This document shows positions 1-8,495 of a stretch of DNA of 64,000 nt, piece after piece. The notes below the pieces were generated by a model, which was given only the letters and a program-made list of their open reading frames with translations, was not told the origin of the DNA and did not search any database. How positions within the stretch are numbered: position 1 is the first letter of the stretch; every line of letters starts with the position of its first letter. The position numbers and the translations under genes are program-made. This DNA is from Blastococcus sp. TF02A-26 (GTDB lineage Bacteria > Actinomycetota > Actinomycetes > Mycobacteriales > Geodermatophilaceae), in NCBI RefSeq assembly GCF_003319125.1, contig NZ_QOHG01000010.1, positions 112,904 to 176,903 of the forward strand, given 5' to 3'.

Positions 1-298
1 CCAGCGGGCTGGCCGGGTCGTAGGCACCGGTGAGCACGAAGCGGGCGGCACCGGAGCGCAGGACGTAGGCGACGGAGTCGCGGTTGCCGGTCTCGGGGCC
101 CGAGTAGGCGATCAACTCCATGCCGAACGCCGACTGGAAGAAGTGCGCGGACTGGGTGGCGTTGCCGACCACCCACACCAGCGAGTCCCAGCCGCTGACC
201 GGGAACGGGTCGCCGGCGGGGTCGTGGTCGACGAGTCCGACCAGTTGCCGGAGCTGCTCGGGGTCCAGCTGCGCCGCGCGCTCGTCGTGCAGGGTCAT
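1..298 (-). CDS. hppD: 4-hydroxyphenylpyruvate dioxygenase, N-terminal fragment (runs off window)
   Basis: HPPD converts 4-hydroxyphenylpyruvate to homogentisate in tyrosine catabolism in the cytoplasm. Only the first 99 codons are present, because the gene continues past base 1. Translation from the ATG at 298 gives a fragment with the actinobacterial HPPD pattern: a lead of about 30 residues, then FPVSGWDSLVWVVGNATQ, FQSAFGMELIAYSGPETGNR and LRSGAARFVLTG. This is the start of the N-terminal vicinal-oxygen-chelate half. The metal ligands lie in the missing part. The gene is divergent from an Lrp/AsnC regulator, a common arrangement for hppD, and a near-perfect palindrome sits just upstream of its start. 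Identification is from recognised sequence pattern; I am confident of the family. Confidence 0.88.
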   Translation of the reverse strand, partial: MTLHDERAAQLDPEQLRQLVGLVDHDPAGDPFPVSGWDSLVWVVGNATQSAHFFQSAFGMELIAYSGPETGNRDSVAYVLRSGAARFVLTGAYDPASPL

Positions 299-320
299 GC
301 GGGTCCCTCCGTCGTGGACG

Positions 321-341
321 GTGTCTTGCGACGCAGGACAC
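321..341. promoter_or_regulatory. Near-perfect 21-bp palindrome between hppD and the Lrp gene (candidate operator)
   Basis: The sequence reads GTGTC-T-TGCG-A-CGCA-G-GACAC, symmetrical except for one mismatched pair. It lies 23 bp upstream of the hppD start and about 120 bp upstream of the Lrp gene. Size, symmetry and position suit a dimeric Lrp/AsnC operator. The link to the neighbouring regulator is inference. Confidence 0.5.
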
Positions 342-463
342 ACCGGGGGCACGCTGCTGGGCAACCGGTCCTCCTGCTGGTGTGCCGGCTGCCCAGACGG
401 GCCAGCTGCAGGTGCCCTCAGCTGATCGGACTGACCACCTCTTCGGGATGCAAGGAGAGCGGC

Positions 464-982
464 ATGGCGGACGGCGTCGCGTTGGACGCGCTGGACGTGG
501 CCCTGCTCGAGGCGATGCGCGAGCACCGGCGGGCCGGCGTGCTGGAGCTGTCGCGGATCACCGGCGTCGCGCGGGGCACGGTGTCGGCCCGGCTGCAGCG
601 CCTGGAGGACGCCGGGGTGGTCACCGGTTACGGGCCGGAGGTCGACGTCCGCGCGGCGGGCTTCGGCGTGGAGGCGTTCGTGACGCTGGAGATCGCGCAG
701 GGGGCGGTCGACGAGGTGCAGCGCGACCTGGGCGCGATCCCGGAGGTGCTCGAGGCGTACGCCACCACCGGGCGCGGGGACGTGCTGTGCCGGGTCGCCG
801 CGAGCTCCCACGAGGCGCTGCAGCGGACCCTGGTCCAGCTCGACCGGTCCTCGTGCGTGGTCCGGTCGACCAGCGTCGTCGTCCTGTCCCGGCTGGTCCC
901 GCTGCGGGCACTCCCCCTGCTGCGGACCGAGGCGGCCACGGACGCCGGCCGGTCCGGCCACCGCCGCAATCCGGGTCGCTGA
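464..982 (+). CDS. Lrp/AsnC-family transcriptional regulator
   Basis: 172 residues, the usual Lrp/AsnC size. The N-terminal winged helix-turn-helix (about residues 6-55) includes LDVALLEAMREHRRAG and ITGVARGTVSARLQRLEDAGVV. It is followed by a RAM/AsnC ligand-binding alpha-beta domain (about 60-145) with FVTLEIAQG and YATTGRGDVLCRVAA. I chose the ATG at 464 because GGAGAGCGGC precedes it and it starts the HTH at the expected distance; the longer upstream reading frame has no family resemblance. It is divergent from hppD with a 165-bp intergenic region that holds a palindrome. It probably controls hppD in response to an aromatic amino acid or related ligand. The ligand cannot be read from sequence. 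Confidence 0.85.
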   Translation: MADGVALDALDVALLEAMREHRRAGVLELSRITGVARGTVSARLQRLEDAGVVTGYGPEVDVRAAGFGVEAFVTLEIAQGAVDEVQRDLGAIPEVLEAYATTGRGDVLCRVAASSHEALQRTLVQLDRSSCVVRSTSVVVLSRLVPLRALPLLRTEAATDAGRSGHRRNPGR

Positions 983-1032
983 TGGGTGAGTTCCCGGATG
1001 GATCGTCCGGGCGACGGCGCTAGCGTGCGGGC

Positions 1033-1425
1033 ATGACCGCGTCCCCCTCGCGAGCGTCCCGCCCGCTGCTGGCGTCCCTCGTGTTCGGCGCTGCGATCGT
1101 CGCCGCGGTGGGCATCGCCGGCTGGCTGCTGCTGCTCCTGGTGAAGGGCACCGTCGTCATCGTGGGCTGGGCGCTCGGCCTGGCGCTGATCGCCGTGCCG
1201 CTGCTGCTGTCCCGGCGCATCGTCGGCGAGCACACCGGTGTGGAGCGGCGGCAGCGGCTGTGGACCATCGCCCAGGCGGTGGCCATCGGCGTGGCGCTGT
1301 GCGCGATCGCATACTTCGTCGGCGACCACGGCTGGCTGCTGATCGTCGTCCCGGCCGCGGTGGTCGCGGTGCTGCGGGGAGCCCGCGCCGTGCAGGCGTA
1401 CCGGGAGGAGCGCGCCGTCCGCTGA
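1033..1425 (+). CDS. Hypothetical small integral membrane protein
   Basis: 130 residues, not recognised as a named family. Four hydrophobic stretches are visible: about residues 11-35 (LLASLVFGAAIVAAVG onward), 38-60, 80-97 and 103-118. It ends in a short basic tail (REERAVR). It probably sits in the cytoplasmic membrane. It starts 50 bp after the Lrp gene on the same strand and is followed 34 bp later by a lipoprotein gene, so the three may be co-transcribed, but nothing in the sequence ties its role to tyrosine catabolism. Confidence 0.6.
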   Translation: MTASPSRASRPLLASLVFGAAIVAAVGIAGWLLLLLVKGTVVIVGWALGLALIAVPLLLSRRIVGEHTGVERRQRLWTIAQAVAIGVALCAIAYFVGDHGWLLIVVPAAVVAVLRGARAVQAYREERAVR

Positions 1426-1459
1426 CCCACCGGGCCGGCCGGTCCGCCATGCTGCCGGG

Positions 1460-2413
1460 ATGCGGCGGGTCTGGGGCGTGGTGCTGGCGGCGGTCTTGGC
1501 TGTGGCGGCCGGCTGCGGGTCGGACTCCGGCGAGGCCGCCGCGCCGGCCTCCGTGGGGCTCTCCCCGCCCGGGACGCCGCTGGTGGGCGGACTGGTCGTG
1601 CCTGTGGGGACCCATCTGGTCGGCCCGGTGTTCCCCGACCTGCCCCACCCGCTGGCGCGCTACGACCGCCAGGTGGCGGTGCTGCAGATCGACGGTGACC
1701 CCTTCGCCGCATGGGACGACCTCGCGGGCCAGGCCCAGGACATGGGCCTGCCCGTCGCCGCGAGTGGCGTGTGCACCTGGCTCGATTCTCGGTATCTGGC
1801 GACCCCCGTCACGGGCCCCGCTCCGGCGACCACGGCCGCGCTGGACTGCCGAGGCGGCGGGCACCGGTCGCTCCAGGACGGCCCGGGGGTCGGCATCGCG
1901 ATGCGCATGTGGTGGTGGGACGCCGGGGCGGAGCTGCACGTCGACTATTTCGAGGGCGACCTCGGGGACCTCTTCTCCGGCGGGCCGACGACCGGCGACC
2001 CCGGTCCCGCGCCGGCGACGGCCGCGGACCGGCTCCCGAAGCGCGACGCGCCGGTCGCGGTCGAGATCGGCGAGCCGTTCGGGAGGGAGAACAACTGCTT
2101 CGAATCGGGCTACGACCGGCTGACCCTGCCGGCCGGAGCGCGCCTGGTCGGCGGCGGGACCACGCCCGGCTCCACCGGCGACTTCGCCGCTGTCCTGGCC
2201 GTCGAGGACCCGCGAGCCGTCCTGGGAGCGCTGCGCGACCAGCTCGACGGGCCGGACAGCTCCTTCGGGAACTACGGCCTCGACGAGGTGGCGCTGGCCG
2301 ACGGGACCCTCGTCTGGAGTCTCACCGGCGGGGTCGAGGCCGGAGGCGGCGGGTGCTCCATGTGGTCCAGTCCCGACGGCACGGCCGTCCTGGTCACGAC
2401 GTCCAGCGACTGA
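1460..2413 (+). CDS. Hypothetical lipoprotein
   Basis: 317 residues. The N-terminus is a lipoprotein signal peptide: MRRVW, a hydrophobic core, then the lipobox VAAGC with Cys19 as the lipidation site, then a Gly/Ser/Glu linker. The mature part has several cysteines (CTWLD, LDCRGGG, NNCFESGY, GGGCSMW) that could form disulfides outside the membrane, and two roughly similar halves each containing the pattern of a cysteine, an aromatic patch and an Asp/Gly loop. I do not recognise a family. The gene ends 12 bp before the convergent clpP gene. An extracytoplasmic location is well supported; function is unknown. Confidence 0.7.
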   Translation: MRRVWGVVLAAVLAVAAGCGSDSGEAAAPASVGLSPPGTPLVGGLVVPVGTHLVGPVFPDLPHPLARYDRQVAVLQIDGDPFAAWDDLAGQAQDMGLPVAASGVCTWLDSRYLATPVTGPAPATTAALDCRGGGHRSLQDGPGVGIAMRMWWWDAGAELHVDYFEGDLGDLFSGGPTTGDPGPAPATAADRLPKRDAPVAVEIGEPFGRENNCFESGYDRLTLPAGARLVGGGTTPGSTGDFAAVLAVEDPRAVLGALRDQLDGPDSSFGNYGLDEVALADGTLVWSLTGGVEAGGGGCSMWSSPDGTAVLVTTSSD

Positions 2414-2425
2414 GCCGGTGGACGG

Positions 2426-3055
2426 TCAGTACGGCGGCGGACCGGGGAGCGCCGCCGCCGACGCCACGACGTGGTCGACAAGGCCGTAGCGGACCGCCTC
2501 CTCGGGCGTGAACCAGCGGTCGCGGTCGGAGTCGGCCTCGATCTGCTCGACCGGCTGGCCGGAATGGTCGGACTGCAATTCGTTGATCTGCCTCTTGAGC
2601 GCGCGCAGCATGTCCGCCTGGATGGTGATGTCCGACTGCGTTCCACCGACGCCCGCCGAGGGCTGGTGCATCATGATCCGCGTGTGTGGGAGCGAATAGC
2701 GCTTCCCGGGAGTTCCGGCCGAGAGCAGGAACTGCCCCATCGAGGCCGCCATCCCCATGCCGTAGGTGGCGACGTCGCAGTCGACGAAGCGCATGGTGTC
2801 GTAGAGCGCGAGCCCCGCGCTGACCGAACCCCCCGGTGAGTTGACGTAGAGGTGGATGTCCCGGCTCGAGTCCTGGGCCGAGAGCAGTAACATCTGGGCG
2901 CTCAGCTGGTTGGCGATCTCGTCGTCCACCTCGCGGCCGAGCAGGACGATGCGTTCGCGCAGCAGGCGCTCGTAGACGGCGTCGGAAAGGCTGGTCGCTG
3001 ATCCCCCTCCACGCATCTCGGGCATCGCTGAGTTGTCGAGCAGACCATTCCGCAT
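2426..3055 (-). CDS. clpP: ATP-dependent Clp protease proteolytic subunit (orphan ClpP paralogue)
   Basis: Serine peptidase that forms the barrel-shaped core of Clp proteases; it degrades unfolded or tagged cytoplasmic proteins fed by ClpX or ClpC. 209 residues from the ATG at 3055; a second possible start is at 3025. The reading frame stays open to 3235, but that part does not look like a ClpP propeptide. The catalytic triad is intact: Ser105 in GMGMAASMGQF, His130 in IMMHQPSAG and Asp179 in DSDRDRW. The oligomerisation and substrate-groove motif NSPGGSVSAG is present. No clpX and no second clpP lie beside it, unlike the usual clpP1-clpP2-clpX operon, so this is probably an accessory ClpP like those that actinomycetes keep apart. 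The neighbour upstream is a beta-lactamase. Confidence 0.9.
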   Translation of the reverse strand: MRNGLLDNSAMPEMRGGGSATSLSDAVYERLLRERIVLLGREVDDEIANQLSAQMLLLSAQDSSRDIHLYVNSPGGSVSAGLALYDTMRFVDCDVATYGMGMAASMGQFLLSAGTPGKRYSLPHTRIMMHQPSAGVGGTQSDITIQADMLRALKRQINELQSDHSGQPVEQIEADSDRDRWFTPEEAVRYGLVDHVVASAAALPGPPPY

Positions 3056-3231
3056 GATTCCGATCCCTACGCATTCCGGTGGGCGATGACTCCCGGAGCC
3101 TCCCGGAATGGGTCCGGAGAGGCACTGCGGGAACCCGCCCTTTCGCAATTCGCGGAATTCTTGTGCCGTGGGCTGAATGGTCTTGACGACACGACACCCG
3201 GTCGGCCCCGCGGCACCGGCGTGCGCCCCGG
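3056..3231 (-). promoter_or_regulatory. clpP upstream region with inverted repeat and a CGC-N5-GCG motif
   Basis: Two items can be seen. An 8-bp inverted repeat CATTCCGG...CCGGAATG lies at 3072-3079 and 3103-3110, in what would be the 5' untranslated leader. CGC-AATTC-GCG lies at 3144-3154, about 89 bp upstream of the start. ClgR operators have a CGC...GCG core with this spacing, but the inner bases do not match the consensus I remember, so the assignment is tentative. A clgR-like gene is present at 48916-49326. Confidence 0.25.
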
Positions 3232-4221
3232 TCATCGGAACGCCGTGACGACGACGCGAGCGGCGGCGGCGAGGAGGGCGTCGTCGTGCGCGGCGTCGAG
3301 CTGGTCCCTGCTGGACATCACGGCGACCACGATGGGGGCGCGGCCGGGCGGGACCAGCACGGCCACGTCGTTGCGGGTGCCGTAGGCAGCGGTCCCGGTC
3401 TTGTCGCCGACCACCCAGTCCCCGGGGACGCCGGCACGGATGAGCGTGTCCCCGGTGGTGTTGCGGCGTAACCAGTCGGCGAGCTGCTCGCGGTCCTCGG
3501 CGTCGACGCCGAGGCCGTCCACCGCGTAGGCGCGCAGCCCGTTGGCCAGCGCCCGGGGTGTCGTGGTGTCCCGCGGGTCACCGGGCACCACGCTGTTGAG
3601 GTCCGGCTCGGTCCGGGAGACCTGCGTGACGTCGTCGCCCATGGCCTCGAGCGCCGCGTCGAGTCCTGCTGGGCCGCCCAGCTCCTGCAGCACCAGGTTG
3701 AGAGCGGTGTTGTCGCTGTGGCGCACGGCGGCGTCGCACAGCTCCTGGAGCGTCATCGCCGCCCCCACCCTGGTCCCGGTGACCGGCGAGTGGCCGGCCG
3801 CGAGGTCGCTCCGCTCGATCGGCACGCTGCGCTGCAGGTCCGCGGCCGACGTCCGGGCCAGGAGCGCACCGACGGCGAGGGCCTTGATCGTGCTGGCGTG
3901 GGCGAAGCGCTCGTCCGCGCGGTGGGCGAGCGTTCGTCCGGATCCCGTGTCGACCGCGTACACGCCCAGCCGAGCGTCGAACTGCTCCTCCAGCGCGACC
4001 AGCTCACCGGCCGCCGCGACCTCCTCGGCGAGGGGTGCCGGGGGCGTGGCGGACTCGACCGCCGCGGTGCCGGGGTCCGACCGGGGTGGCTCCTCGTACG
4101 ACGACGAGCACGACGCGGCACCGAGGACGAGGAGGCAGACGAGGCCGCGTCGTGCCGTCCCGACGGCTCGTCGCCCTCCGGTCGGCGGGGCGGATCGGGA
4201 GACGTGACGGATGTCCGGCAC
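3232..4221 (-). CDS. Class A beta-lactamase, predicted lipoprotein
   Basis: Serine hydrolase that opens beta-lactam rings outside the cytoplasmic membrane. 329 residues from the GTG at 4221, which has a strong AAGGAGGG site 7 nt upstream. The signal peptide has a lipobox LGAASC (Cys38), so the enzyme is probably membrane-anchored. All class A motifs are present: Ser110-T-I-Lys113 (SxxK), Ser169-Asp-Asn171 (SDN), Glu205 in EPDLN (the general-base Glu166 equivalent) and Lys274-Thr-Gly276 (KTG). The residue after the nucleophile pair is Ile, where many family members have Phe. The start is 28 bp after the permease stop on the same strand, so it is probably the last gene of the exporter operon. 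Substrate range cannot be read from sequence. Confidence 0.92.
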   Translation of the reverse strand: MPDIRHVSRSAPPTGGRRAVGTARRGLVCLLVLGAASCSSSYEEPPRSDPGTAAVESATPPAPLAEEVAAAGELVALEEQFDARLGVYAVDTGSGRTLAHRADERFAHASTIKALAVGALLARTSAADLQRSVPIERSDLAAGHSPVTGTRVGAAMTLQELCDAAVRHSDNTALNLVLQELGGPAGLDAALEAMGDDVTQVSRTEPDLNSVVPGDPRDTTTPRALANGLRAYAVDGLGVDAEDREQLADWLRRNTTGDTLIRAGVPGDWVVGDKTGTAAYGTRNDVAVLVPPGRAPIVVAVMSSRDQLDAAHDDALLAAAARVVVTAFR

Positions 4222-4249
4222 GTGGCTGCCCTCCTTCGAGTTGGGCCGG

Positions 4250-5451
4250 TCAGGCGGTACGCAGGGCCTCGGTGGGCGGGAGCCGCGCGGCGCGTGCGGC
4301 CGGGTACAGCCCGGCCAGCACCCCGACGAGCAGAGCGGCGGCCAGGCCGCCGAGCAGCGCGGCCGCGGGGAGCACCGTCCGTTGTCCCTGGTGGGCCGTG
4401 TACGCCGCGGTCACGACGCTGCCGAGGACAACTCCGGCCAGTCCCCCCACCCCGGACAGCGCGAGTGACTCCACCACGAACTGGATCCTGACGTGCCGCC
4501 GGGTCGCACCCAGAGCCCGGCGCAGTCCGATCTCGCGCCGCCGCTCCAGCACGCTGAGGACCATGACGTTGGCGATCCCGACGCCTCCCACCAGGAGCGC
4601 CACGGCACCGAGCCCCAGGAGGAGCGAGGTGAACGCCCCGGATGCGGCCGCGCGAGCGGCGAGGGCGTCCGAGGGGCGGCTGACCGCCACCTCCTCCGGG
4701 TTCTCCGGGTCGGCCGCCCGGGCCAGCGACCGCTGCACCGTCTCGACCCGATCGGTGGCGGCCCGCACGTACACGGTGGTGGGCGCCGGCGCGTCGCCGT
4801 ACACGACGGCAGCCTGCTCGTCGCCGATCAACACCGAGCGGTCGATCTCCGGAGCGAGCTCGATCGGCTCGAGGATCCCCACCACGGCGTAGGAGGAGCT
4901 CCCGATGACGACCTGACGGGAGCCCTCCACGGAGGAGATCCCCAGCCGCTCGGCGGCGACCGCTCCCAGGACCGCCACGGGGTACCCGTCGACCGCGTCG
5001 TCCAGGAACGTCCCGGCCGCGACCCGGCCACCCACCGTGTCGAGGAGGTCCGGGGTGGCCGTCTGGACCACGATGCCGTTGGTGTCGGCCTCCGGGATCA
5101 GGTCGCTGCGGCGCGCGGTGAGGTCGGTCGCCCCCACCGCCGCTGCACCCAGGACGCCGTCCATGCGCCCCATGGTCGCGGCCGCCGCGGTCGGCAACGT
5201 CGCCTCGCCCCCGCCGAGGGTGCTGCCCGGCTCGACGCGCAGGAGGTTCGTCCCCAGCCTGTCCAGTCGGTCGAGCAGCTCCGCTCGGCTGGACTCGGAC
5301 AGCCCGAGGACGGCGATCATGGCGCAGATCCCGATGGCGATGCCCAGACCGGACAGCGCTGCCCGCAGCGGCCGCGCCCGCAGCCCGGCGATGCCGACCC
5401 GCCAGACGTCGGGGAGCAGCAGCCGGCTGGGTTCCGGAGCGCCCGGCGCGG

Positions 5452-5455
<4 letters not shown>
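4250..5455 (-). CDS. ABC transporter permease, MacB/FtsX type
   Basis: 401 residues with MacB-type architecture. The first membrane helix (about residues 28-50, [20 protein letters not shown]) is followed by a long extracytoplasmic MacB_PCD domain (about 55-255). The C-terminal FtsX domain has three helices (about 275-300, 325-350 and 365-390) and [19 protein letters not shown], the cytoplasmic coupling motif of FtsX permeases. The family uses ATP-driven conformational change to move substrates out of the periplasmic face (mechanotransmission). The GTG start overlaps the stop of the upstream ATPase gene by 4 bp (GTGA), so the two are translationally coupled. Its partners are the adaptor and ATPase upstream. 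Confidence 0.88.
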
Positions 5456-6134
<679 letters not shown>

Positions 6135-6138
<4 letters not shown>

Positions 6139-7208
6139 GACGGCACCGTCACACGGGTGCCCTCGGACAACCCGGCTCCGGTCACCTCCACCAGGCCCTG
6201 GGCGAAGGCCCCGGTCTCGACCGGGACCAGGCGGAGACCGCCGGCCTCGGTGACCGTCTCCACCGCATGACCCCCGTCGGCCAGCGCGAGGAGGGCCTCC
6301 ACGGGGACGGCGAGGACGTCCGGTCTCTCGCCGCGCGTGACCTGCACGTCCACCGCGGCGCCGTCCAGACCGCCCCGTTCGGCAGGGTCGTCGAAGCGCA
6401 CGGTGGCCGTCACGGTGCGCTCCCCGGCGTCCGGTCCGCCGTCGGGCTGGGACACCGCGACGGTGGACACCGACGCCACGGTCCCCGCGGCGACCCGGCC
6501 GTCGGGCAGCTCGATCCCGGCAGGGTCGCCCACCTGCACGACCGACACGGTGCGCGCGTCGAGCTCCACCTCGACGAGTGGGGTCGTCCCGGTCACCTGG
6601 AGGACGGCGGCCCCCGGCTGGACCACGCCGCCGACGTCCGTCGCGTGCCCGGCGACCCGGACCGCGCCGGGGGCCACGACGGCAGCACCGAGGTCGACGG
6701 TGCCGGTCTGCTCGACCTGCAGCGTCTCCTGCCAGGCGCGGACGGCCCGGGCCGTCCGGCTGTCGAAGTGCTCGTCGGCCGCCCCACCGAGTTGCGACCC
6801 GTGACCGAGGTCGATCAGGTTCTGCTCCAGCAGCCGGACGTCGGGCCCGTCGGAGACGCCGACCTGCAACGTCCGGTAGAGCGGGGAGTCCCCGTAGAGC
6901 AGGACCGCCCGCCTCCCGTCGACCCCGAACAGCACCTGGCCGCGCTCCACCACCGAACCCTCGGCAGCCAGCAGGGTGATCTTCCCGGCGAGATCGGTGA
7001 CGACGGTCGAGGTCGCTCCGTAGCCCAGGGTGCCCGAGACGTCCTCCTGCAGCAGCAGCGTGGTCAGCTGCACCTCCGCCGTCCTCGTCTCGACGCGGCC
7101 GGTGTCCGGGGCCTGCTCACCGGTGCCCCCGGCGAGCGCGATCGCGCCCGCGGAGACCGCCACGAGCAGGGCCACGGCACCGACGGCCAGGGCCACGCGG
7201 CGGCTCAC
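6135..7208 (-). CDS. Periplasmic adaptor (HlyD/MacA-like) with peptidoglycan-binding domain
   Basis: 357 residues from the GTG at 7208, which overlaps the preceding stop by 4 bp (GTGA). A longer upstream reading frame exists but does not resemble the family. One N-terminal helix (about residues 5-27) anchors it. A lipoyl/barrel-sandwich part with [22 protein letters not shown] (split by inserts) follows, then a PG_binding_1-like segment (about 125-165) with [13 protein letters not shown] and [14 protein letters not shown] second barrel half has [13 protein letters not shown], then a beta domain similar to RND/MacA adaptors. Proteins of this design accompany MacB-type exporters in actinobacteria. 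It probably links the permease to the cell wall. Confidence 0.85.
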
Positions 7209-7702
7209 GGCTGTCCCGGCAGGTCGATCCCCACCTCGCGGGCGCACTCCTGCCGCGCCTCGACCAGCGCCGGGTCGTCCAGGTCGACGCCTCCACCCAG
7301 CTGCTGGGTCACCTGGCCACCCGGCCCCGGACGGGGGTCGGGGACGTCGAAGCCCCGGTCCCGCAAGCAGCCCGACAGCGCGACCAGTGCATCGATGTCG
7401 GGCAGCGCGGCACCGGCTCCTCCCCCGCCACCCACCGGTGCCAGGTCCCGGCAGGCCTCCTGGGCGGCGGCGAGGGCCGCCTGGTCGACCGACCCGTCGA
7501 CGACGACCGGCCGCCCGGGCGCGGGGTCGCGGACGTCGACGCCGTTGTCCCGCAGGCACTGGGCGAACGCGGCACCGGGGTCGTCGGCGGCCGGACCGGG
7601 CTCCGCGCCCCCGCCGTCGGTGCCGCACCCGGGCAGGACCATCACACCCAGCGCCGCCGTCATCGCGCAGCTCAGCCGGCGCATCGGCGCAGTCAGTAGC
7701 AT
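7205..7702 (-). CDS. Small lipoprotein with two cysteine-containing repeats
   Basis: 165 residues from the ATG at 7702, which has GGAGGAG 7 nt upstream; other in-frame ATGs lie both before and after it. The lipobox VLPGC puts the lipidated cysteine at about residue 26. The mature protein has two related units, FAQCLRDNGVDVRDP and LSGCLRDRGFDVPDP, each followed by ALAAAQEACRDL or ALVEARQECAREV. This gives two paired cysteines per unit. Family function is unknown to me. It is the first gene of the minus-strand exporter operon and overlaps the adaptor by 4 bp, so an extracytoplasmic accessory or sensor role for the exporter is a reasonable inference. Confidence 0.75.
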   Translation of the reverse strand: MLLTAPMRRLSCAMTAALGVMVLPGCGTDGGGAEPGPAADDPGAAFAQCLRDNGVDVRDPAPGRPVVVDGSVDQAALAAAQEACRDLAPVGGGGGAGAALPDIDALVALSGCLRDRGFDVPDPRPGPGGQVTQQLGGGVDLDDPALVEARQECAREVGIDLPGQP

Positions 7703-7841
7703 CTCGGCCTCCTCCAGCCACCCGCTCTGGGCGGCGAAACCATGTCTAGGAGGCGTCGTGTTGCACGGACGCAAAGCGCGGGGCCGGACGGCAGGGCGGT
7801 CTTAACACCGAGCGAACCTCGTCCGAGAGATCCTTCCGGGG
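7703..7841. promoter_or_regulatory. Divergent promoter region of exporter operon and two-component system
   Basis: This 139-bp region separates the first exporter gene from the response-regulator gene. A run TTAACACCGAGCGAACCTCG (from about 7802) contains two related half-elements (TTAAC, CGAAC) about 10 bp apart, the kind of spacing used by OmpR-type regulators. The assignment as an operator is speculative. No clear -10/-35 pair was recognised. Confidence 0.35.
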
Positions 7842-8495
7842 ATGAAGATCCTGGTCGTCGAGGACGAGCCCTTCATGGCCGAGGCCCTGGCCGACGGCCT
7901 CCGGCGCGAGGGGATGGCCGTCGACGTCGCGTCCGACGGCGATCAGGCCCTGGAGAAGATCGTCGTCTCCGCGTACGACGTCGTCCTCCTCGACCGTGAC
8001 ATCCCGCGCGTCCCGGGGGACGTGGTCTGCCGAGCGATCGCCGACCAGCGCCCGGAGACGCGGATCCTCATGGTGACCGCGGCGGGCGAGGTCGGGGACC
8101 GGGTGGCCGGCCTCCAGCTCGGTGCCGACGACTACCTGCCCAAGCCCTTCGCCTTCCTGGAACTCGTGGCGCGGGTCCGGGCGCTGGGCCGCCGCCCCGC
8201 GGCGCGACGGCCGCCCGTCCTCGTCCGCGGCGACGTCCGGTTGGACTCGGGCGCCCGCCGTGCCTGGCGGGGGACGCGGGAACTGCCGCTCACCCGCAAG
8301 GAGCTGGCCGTCCTGGAGGTCCTCGTGGCCGCCGACGGTTCGGTGGTCAGCGCCGAGGAGCTCCTGGAGAGGGTGTGGGACGAGCACATCGATCCCTTCA
8401 CCTCCGTCGTGCGGGTGACCATGTCGACGCTCCGGCGCAAGATGGGCGACCCGCCGCTGATCGAGACGCTGCCCGGTCAGGGTTACCGGCTGTGA
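7842..8495 (+). CDS. OmpR-family response regulator
   Basis: 217 residues. The receiver domain (1-115) has the acidic pocket Glu7-Asp8, phospho-acceptor Asp51 in VVLLDRDIPRVPG, Thr79 and Lys101 in ADDYLPKPF. The C-terminal winged helix (about 125-217) has LPLTRKELAVLEVLV, and VVRVTMSTLRRKMGDPP as the recognition region. Phosphorylation by the kinase encoded next should change DNA binding at target promoters. The kinase GTG start overlaps this stop by 4 bp. It is divergent from the exporter/beta-lactamase operon, which is therefore the obvious candidate target. Confidence 0.93.
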   Translation: MKILVVEDEPFMAEALADGLRREGMAVDVASDGDQALEKIVVSAYDVVLLDRDIPRVPGDVVCRAIADQRPETRILMVTAAGEVGDRVAGLQLGADDYLPKPFAFLELVARVRALGRRPAARRPPVLVRGDVRLDSGARRAWRGTRELPLTRKELAVLEVLVAADGSVVSAEELLERVWDEHIDPFTSVVRVTMSTLRRKMGDPPLIETLPGQGYRL

